Both the position numbers and the translations under genes were made by a program. DNA of 28,063 nt from a virus: positions 1 through 28,063 of the IMG/VR virus record IMGVR_UViG_3300004154_000036. The stretch is one strand, 5' to 3'. Of the stretch, positions 23,623-28,063 are shown one piece after another (position 1 is the first letter of the stretch; every line of letters starts with the position of its first letter). The notes beneath the pieces were generated by a model. The model saw only the letters and a list, made by a program, of their open reading frames with translations. It was not told the origin of the DNA and did not search any database.

Positions 23623-25046
23623 ATGTCCGCAAAAAAATTGCTAATTTGTTTTATGGTATTGGTTATGCTTTTGAGTCTGCTCGCGCTAGCATATCTCGCG
23701 GAAATCCCAATACTGCCAATCCTACGGACGCTCGCCACGAACTACCATCCTATACTCGCACAGAGCTTGTAAGAAAGGCTCGTTATCTTGAAAAAAACTC
23801 GGGGCACATTCGCGGAATTCTGCGCGACCTAAAGGTGTATGGCATAGGCAGGGGCATTTATCCGAACGCCAAATCAGACAGCCAAGACTGGAACAAGCTC
23901 GCAGAAGATTGGTTTTTCCGTTGGTCACGCCACTGCGAAATCTCCAACAGATTTTCGTGGAAAGAGTGTCAGGCTATGATACTTCGCGCCCTTGTCGTTG
24001 ACGGCGAAATCTTCGTGATAAAAACTTTCGACGCTTTCGGAATACCAAAAATTCAGCTGATAGAAAGCCACCGCCTTATCTCGCCATCGTCGGAAACATC
24101 GGAACGTGTAATAGACGGAATGGAATTCGACAAGCACGGCAGAGTTAAAAACTACCACTTTTTTTTCGGCAATGAAGGCAATACGACAAAAGTTCCGGCG
24201 TCCGCTGTTTTGCATATTTTCGACCCCGAGCGTATTTCGCAGGCGCGGGCATATCCGCATATTCAGCACAGCATAAACGACGTAATCGACCGAAAGGAAA
24301 TCCTCGCTCTTGAGAAAAAGAAGGTTAAATCCATTTCGGATATTGTGCATATTCTAAAAGGCGGAAACAACTTGAGTCTAGACGGCGACTATAAAGTAGA
24401 TGTCGGAAATAAGCCCGACGGAACTTCTCCCGACACGCTAAACCGCATACTTGGCGGAAAGAATATACGCATAGACCCCGATGAAAGCATAGACGTTCAC
24501 GAGAGCAATATTCCAAGCCCGACATTTTCGGGATTTTTGACGGAACTCGACCGTTCTGGAACGCTCGGGGTTCTCCCATATGAATTCGTCGTAGATCCTT
24601 CAAAAATCGGCGGAGCTTCCGTGCGTCTTATAGCGTCTAAAACACAACGCTACATAGATGACATCACGCAAATTATCGACGAGCGTTTCAACGACGCCGT
24701 ATGGTTCTTCGCCATAGGCTGGGCGGTATCGCAAAACATTCTGCCGACTCAAAATTGGTGGTGGTACTGCACATGGACGCACCCCCGCAAGCTTACTGTG
24801 GACGCTGGGCGCGAAGAACAGCAAAACCGCGCCAATGTTGAAATGGGTCTTAAAACTCTGGAAGAATCCTTCTCCGAATGCGGTTTGGATTTTGAAGATG
24901 AAATGCGCACCCGCGCCGACAATGCTCGGTTTATTATGAATCTTGCGGGACTCCCCGAAAATGAACCTATCCCGCTATGGATGCTCTACAAAGTGAACGG
25001 AACGCAAATACTCTCCACGGAAGAAATCAAAAAAGATGAGAAATAA
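23619..25046 (+). CDS. phage portal protein, lambda family
   Basis: This 475-residue portal starts with GTG at 23619, which overlaps the preceding stop and has GGAGG 9 bases ahead. The segments TRTELVRKARYLEKNSGHIRGILRDLKVYGIGRGI and CQAMILRALVVDGEIFVIK are typical of lambda-type portals, and the C-terminal wing/crown regions follow. It forms the dodecameric gate of the head. The end overlaps the protease start. Confidence 0.92.
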   Translation: MNVRKKIANLFYGIGYAFESARASISRGNPNTANPTDARHELPSYTRTELVRKARYLEKNSGHIRGILRDLKVYGIGRGIYPNAKSDSQDWNKLAEDWFFRWSRHCEISNRFSWKECQAMILRALVVDGEIFVIKTFDAFGIPKIQLIESHRLISPSSETSERVIDGMEFDKHGRVKNYHFFFGNEGNTTKVPASAVLHIFDPERISQARAYPHIQHSINDVIDRKEILALEKKKVKSISDIVHILKGGNNLSLDGDYKVDVGNKPDGTSPDTLNRILGGKNIRIDPDESIDVHESNIPSPTFSGFLTELDRSGTLGVLPYEFVVDPSKIGGASVRLIASKTQRYIDDITQIIDERFNDAVWFFAIGWAVSQNILPTQNWWWYCTWTHPRKLTVDAGREEQQNRANVEMGLKTLEESFSECGLDFEDEMRTRADNARFIMNLAGLPENEPIPLWMLYKVNGTQILSTEEIKKDEK

Positions 25047-25860
25047 CATTTTCCTAAACGGCGTCTGCAAACCTTGGAATATCCATGCGGGGACATTCCT
25101 TGCGCTATCGCTACGCACTCTTGCCGAAGTTAAGGGCTCCGATTCTCTTTCGGGTTGGCGTGAAAAGTTCTCTCAATTTATCCCGCAACGCGAGTCTTTG
25201 AAAATTGACGAAAACGGCATTGCCCACATCGCAATTCACGGAACACTTTTCAATAAGGAAGCTCCGTATTTTGTGGCAGGCTACGGCGGCACTGATTACG
25301 AAGAAGTTTTATCCGACATTGCCGTAGCGCAAAAAAGCGCGAAGGGGATATTTCTTAGCATAGACTCTGGCGGCGGGCACGCTTGTGGAAACGAACGTGT
25401 TTCCAAAGCTATATCGCAATGCAAAAAGCCTGTGTTTGCTCATGCCGATGGTATGTGCTGTTCGGCGGCTTATGCGATAGCGTCGGGTGCGTCTTATATT
25501 TGCGCTTCTTCTGACGCCACAATAGGCAGCATAGGCACGATACTTCCGCTTATGGATATTTCGGGGTTATGGGAAAAGCTCGGGGTAAAGGCGGATTACA
25601 TCACAAACAAGGAAGGCGACCTCAAAGCCGCAGGCTATCCGCCGAGCCAAAGCGAAGATGAAAGAAGTTCTTTGCAGGCGGAGACGCAGGAATATTTTGA
25701 ACTCTTTAAAGCCCACGTTTTGAAGCATAGGGATATCGCAAAAGAAGATATGCGCGGACAGGCCTTTGTCGGGCAATCCGCATTGAAGCACGGTCTGGTT
25801 GACGAAATTTGCGACAGAAATTCCGCATACAAAAAACTGTATCTTTTGACACAGCGTTAA
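25036..25860 (+). CDS. S49-family head maturation protease
   Basis: This 274-residue protein is a ClpP/SppA-fold serine protease as in lambda C. It shows GIFLSIDSGGGHACG, ADGMCCSAAYAIASGA with nucleophile Ser143, and DLKAAGYPP with Lys197 as the likely general base. It should cut scaffold and other head proteins during assembly. In lambda the scaffold is made from an internal start in the protease gene; here a separate scaffold-like gene follows. Confidence 0.92.
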   Translation: MRNNIFLNGVCKPWNIHAGTFLALSLRTLAEVKGSDSLSGWREKFSQFIPQRESLKIDENGIAHIAIHGTLFNKEAPYFVAGYGGTDYEEVLSDIAVAQKSAKGIFLSIDSGGGHACGNERVSKAISQCKKPVFAHADGMCCSAAYAIASGASYICASSDATIGSIGTILPLMDISGLWEKLGVKADYITNKEGDLKAAGYPPSQSEDERSSLQAETQEYFELFKAHVLKHRDIAKEDMRGQAFVGQSALKHGLVDEICDRNSAYKKLYLLTQR

Positions 25861-25869
25861 TTGTATATG
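25844..25869 (+). promoter_or_regulatory. start-proximal motif copy 6 (scaffold-like gene)
   Basis: TTTTGACA at 25844-25851 inside the end of the protease gene, 10 bases, then TGTATATG with the ATG at 25867. No SD is present. It allows separate high expression of scaffold-like and capsid genes. Confidence 0.65.
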
Positions 25870-26280
25870 GACGAATCCAACAAAGAAAAAACTCTCGCCG
25901 ATGCGCTTTCAAAAATCGAAACGCTTACGGCTGAAAATACGAAGCTGGGTGCGGATTTGGAAAATGCGAATATTCGTATTTCCGAACTTCAAACCGAGCT
26001 TGACGCTGAAAAGACTACGCTTGCTTCCGCAAAGGAAAGCCTCGCAAATCTTGAAGGCAAGCACAGAGACATCGATAAAGAAGTCTCTCTTAAAGTCGCG
26101 GAAATTGCGGCTAAAAGCGGCGTCGAGCCTATCGAAAACGTTTCGGAAGGTGGCGACGATGAAAGCATAGAAGAACTTGCCAAGCGCATAGACGCCGCCC
26201 ACGGCGTTGAAAAAGCCAAGCTCGTGGAATCCAACTACGACAAAATCATGAACGCGCTTAGAAAGGTACGCCAGCAATGA
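25867..26280 (+). CDS. scaffold-like coiled-coil head protein
   Basis: This 137-residue protein uses ATG 25867 rather than the TTG at 25861. Residues 10-80 form a long coiled coil (LSKIETLTAENTKLGADLENANIRISELQTELDAEK), followed by a helical, acidic C-terminal part. Placed between the protease and the major capsid gene, it is probably the assembly scaffold cut by the S49 enzyme. The stop overlaps the capsid start (ATGA). Confidence 0.7.
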   Translation: MDESNKEKTLADALSKIETLTAENTKLGADLENANIRISELQTELDAEKTTLASAKESLANLEGKHRDIDKEVSLKVAEIAAKSGVEPIENVSEGGDDESIEELAKRIDAAHGVEKAKLVESNYDKIMNALRKVRQQ

Positions 26281-27170
26281 ACGCCATTCCACAAGCATTA
26301 AGGCGTTCGCTTATCCTTAAGTCGGCGATGGAAGAATTTAAGCACAAGCTGATTTCATTGGGTTTGTTCTCGACGGTTCTTCGCAATCTTCCACTTGAGG
26401 GCAACGATGAAATCGACATTCCCTATGTGCCGCTTGCAACTTCCGCTTCAAAGGATTTTGACGGAACGTACAAGTTCGACAAGGGCGACTTGAAGTCTAT
26501 CAAAATTACTGTCGATAGGCGCAAGTATCAGTCTTTGACCTATACTTCCGAAGAAAAGGCGCGCCAGCCGTATTTCGACCCAGTGACTCTTGGCAGGCTC
26601 AAGGGTGCAAAGCTTGCCGAAGACGTTCTTCTCGACATCTTGAGCGTAATCACGCAGGCAAACTATGGCGATGCTATCCTTACGCGAAACGCCACGGACT
26701 TCGATACGGACGACATCATAGATCTTGAAACCAAAATCGACGAGCTTGAATGGCCCGACTCTCCGCGGGGAATGTTGCTGAAAAGCTCCTATATTGGGAA
26801 TGTCAAAAAGGACATCAAGGACTCTGGCGGTATTGGAAATTTCGGATTCACGGCTTTGGGCAATTTGCCGAACCTTCTCGGCTTTTCGTTCTCGAAGTTT
26901 AACAGGCTTCCCGACAACGGCGAAAAGTTGCAGGGCTTTGTGGTGTATCCGTCGGCTATCATGGTGGCTCTTGCGCCCATCGCGCCTGTGCCAAACGTCA
27001 TGAAACAGCTTTCGACTTACACAACCTATACAGATCCGCAGACTGGGTTGACCCTCGAATACAGGGCTTGGGGCGACGCAGACACAGACGCTTCTAAGGA
27101 AATCATAGAGTGCAACTACGGCTTCGGCGTGGGCGAAAAGGCGGCTCTTAAACGTATCGTATCGGAATAG
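26277..27170 (+). CDS. major capsid protein
   Basis: This 297-residue protein follows the protease and scaffold-like genes. It has an N-terminal helix, a beta-rich middle (NDEIDIPYVPLATSASKDF, ITVDRRKYQSLTYTSEEKAR), helices (AKLAEDVLLDILSVITQANYG) and the strand-rich part MLLKSSYIGNVKK typical of HK97-fold coat proteins of this type. Length and position fit; the sequence alone does not name a close relative. Confidence 0.85.
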   Translation: MNAIPQALRRSLILKSAMEEFKHKLISLGLFSTVLRNLPLEGNDEIDIPYVPLATSASKDFDGTYKFDKGDLKSIKITVDRRKYQSLTYTSEEKARQPYFDPVTLGRLKGAKLAEDVLLDILSVITQANYGDAILTRNATDFDTDDIIDLETKIDELEWPDSPRGMLLKSSYIGNVKKDIKDSGGIGNFGFTALGNLPNLLGFSFSKFNRLPDNGEKLQGFVVYPSAIMVALAPIAPVPNVMKQLSTYTTYTDPQTGLTLEYRAWGDADTDASKEIIECNYGFGVGEKAALKRIVSE

Positions 27171-27171
27171 C

Positions 27172-27417
27172 ATGAACTCATATATTACGATAGGCTACAA
27201 AAAGAACGGCGCTTCGGAAATCCTTGCGACTCCCGAAGTGCCGTATCCAAAACACCGCGAAATCTTCAAAACCCTTACGGGCGACTATACGGACGTTGAA
27301 CTCTGGAGCCGTGCTATGGGAAAGATAAAACAGCGAAAAATGAAGGCTTCAAAAATATCAAAAACTTCAAAAGTTCCCAAAACTGCAAATATTTCAAAAA
27401 AGGAAAATGAACAATGA
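27172..27417 (+). CDS. small head-region protein with KISKTSK-rich tail
   Basis: This 81-residue protein starts one base after the capsid stop codon. The first 55 residues (SYITIGYKKNGASEILATPEVPYPKHREIFKTL) form a short globular part; the last 25 are a basic, low-complexity tail (MKASKISKTSKVPKTANISKK). A related stretch occurs in the linker of the 9705 replication protein. Function is not known; a small capsid-associated or DNA-binding role is possible. The stop overlaps the next start. Confidence 0.7.
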   Translation: MNSYITIGYKKNGASEILATPEVPYPKHREIFKTLTGDYTDVELWSRAMGKIKQRKMKASKISKTSKVPKTANISKKENEQ

Positions 27418-27662
27418 GAGAAAATGACATTTATAGAATCAGACCCGAACACACCCATGAAGGCGGACTGCAAATTTGCGACGACGGCGCGGACGGCACT
27501 GTTCAGAAGCTTGGCTTCTTTGGCGTTGCCCCAACAGTTCAAAGAGCAAATTCGGACCAAGCCAAACTTGCTGAATCTGCGACTCTCGCGCAGGCAGTAA
27601 AGCTCATAAACGAGCTACGAGACGCGCTTGTCGAAAAGGGGTTGATTAAAGGTTCTGAATAA
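27414..27662 (+). CDS. head fiber / decoration-like small protein
   Basis: This 82-residue protein has the pattern LGFFGVAPTVQRA followed by ATLAQAVKLINELRDALVEKGLI, which I recognise from small phage head-fiber or decoration proteins encoded next to the capsid gene. It starts by overlap with the previous stop (ATGA) and is the last gene before a terminator. Confidence 0.7.
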   Translation: MRENDIYRIRPEHTHEGGLQICDDGADGTVQKLGFFGVAPTVQRANSDQAKLAESATLAQAVKLINELRDALVEKGLIKGSE

Positions 27663-27688
27663 ATTTTTCATAACCTTGATGTTGATGG

Positions 27689-27721
27689 GAGGGCTTCTGA
27701 GAAATTGGAAGCTCTCTTTTT
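27689..27721 (+). terminator. intrinsic terminator after capsid operon
   Basis: A 9-bp stem (27689-27697 with 27708-27716, one G-T pair) with a 10-base loop is followed by TTTTT. The T-run is also the first part of the next start-proximal motif. Confidence 0.88.
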
Positions 27722-27741
27722 GACATTTCGTTATTTGCATG
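27717..27741 (+). promoter_or_regulatory. start-proximal motif copy 7 (head-tail connector gene)
   Basis: TTTTTGACA at 27717-27725, 10 bases, then TGCATG with the ATG at 27739. No SD is present. Since a terminator stops transcription directly before it, this copy must be close to, or be, a new promoter. Confidence 0.7.
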
Positions 27742-28050
27742 GGCTTCTTTTCAGAAATCAAATCCGCGCTAAACGAAATTTTTTCCGAATTTTCTGAACC
27801 TGTTGTATGGCGTGATAGGAGGATGAACACGATTATCTCTGAAGGGCATCAGGCGGTAGAATTGGAGTCTGGCGGTTTTGTTCCCGATGAGACTTTAACT
27901 ATAAAATTTCTCGAAAAGGAACTAGATGGCGAATATCCTGCCATAGGCGAAATCATCGAAATAAACGGCAGAAGCTTTCGTATTCAGTGGGTAAGCTCGC
28001 GTGTAAATCGGGGGCAAGTTCAAGTTTCCTTAACGCCAAAAGACAAATGA
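27739..28050 (+). CDS. head-tail connector-like protein
   Basis: This 103-residue protein lies downstream of the capsid genes, where lambda-type phages encode head-tail connectors. A helical N-terminus (FFSEIKSALNEIFSEFSEP) is followed by a beta-rich part (EIIEINGRSFRIQWVSSRVNRGQVQVSL), which fits gpFII-like or related connectors. The next gene starts at 28047 by ATGA overlap. Confidence 0.6.
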   Translation: MGFFSEIKSALNEIFSEFSEPVVWRDRRMNTIISEGHQAVELESGGFVPDETLTIKFLEKELDGEYPAIGEIIEINGRSFRIQWVSSRVNRGQVQVSLTPKDK

Positions 28051-28063
28051 GCGTTAAATTTGA
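28047..28063 (+). CDS. next phage structural gene, 5' end only
   Basis: An ATG at 28047 overlaps the stop of the connector gene (ATGA) and reads MSVKF to the window end, in the tight overlapping style of this operon. Too little is present to name it; a tail or connector protein is expected at this position. Confidence 0.5.

Noticed and set aside
26448-27173. 241-residue minus-strand ORF opposite the major capsid gene
   Set aside because: A shadow of a well-supported capsid gene.
12492-27741. Reading the TTTTGACA motif as a normal sigma70 or sigma54 promoter
   Set aside because: The gap to TGTATG is 10-11 bases, not 17, no TATAAT lies 17 bases on, and the -24/-12 GG-GC pattern is missing.

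Overview
The window looks like the integrase-proximal 28 kb of a temperate tailed phage (lambda/GpA-type head module) integrated at a bacterial tRNA-Ser gene. It opens with the 3' part of a tRNA-Ser(CGA) carrying an encoded CCA, followed by a terminator and a tyrosine integrase, and it stops inside the head-tail connector genes, so tail, lysis and the other attachment site lie outside. Early genes use Shine-Dalgarno (SD) sites and the standard code. The integrase type and general gene style suggest a Gram-negative-like host, perhaps of the Verrucomicrobiota/PVC group, but the host assignment is only a guess.

Layout. 1-370: tRNA end and left attachment region. 371-4895: integrase, a membrane-anchored DRGH nuclease and an unrecognised two-gene module (cargo region) ended by a strong terminator. 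4943-5182: a control region with repeated GTCTAAA boxes. 5183-11714: early replication/recombination operon (DNA-binding protein, Sak4-like ATPase, DUF669-like protein, DnaQ-like exonuclease, RuvC-like resolvase, DEAH helicase, primase/RepA-like helicase). 11711-13151: a CGGTGA-repeat region that may be an origin, a sigma-region-4-like HTH protein and a DUF3102 protein. 13157-14062: a tRNA-like element and an AT-rich HNH-like cargo gene. 14234-14842: small terminase. 14839-15830: two minus-strand genes. 16170-20767: small genes and a modification-like cassette (two HAD-like proteins, a ParB-like protein, a ParB-ParB-methyltransferase fusion, a CmoA-like SAM enzyme). 20770-28063: large terminase, an antisense TIR cargo gene, gpW-like protein, portal, S49 protease, scaffold-like protein, major capsid, small head proteins and a connector.

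The most striking pattern is a regulatory motif. A sequence TTTTGACA (one copy TTTGACA), then 10-11 bases, then TG(T/C)ATG or TGTATATG, occurs seven times, always 19-21 bases before and running into a start codon. Most copies sit at the head of a middle or late transcription unit and replace the SD site; one lies directly behind an intrinsic terminator. This suggests a phage-specific late promoter or initiation signal, possibly served by the sigma-like protein. By contrast, the minus-strand pair and the 16170 operon are driven by two mirror-image, near-identical sigma70-type promoters.

The second notable item is the cassette at 17026-20767, placed between the two terminase genes. Its ParB-like domains, two SAM enzymes and two HAD-like proteins with an altered DxN motif look like a nucleic-acid or nucleotide modification pathway of unknown chemistry.
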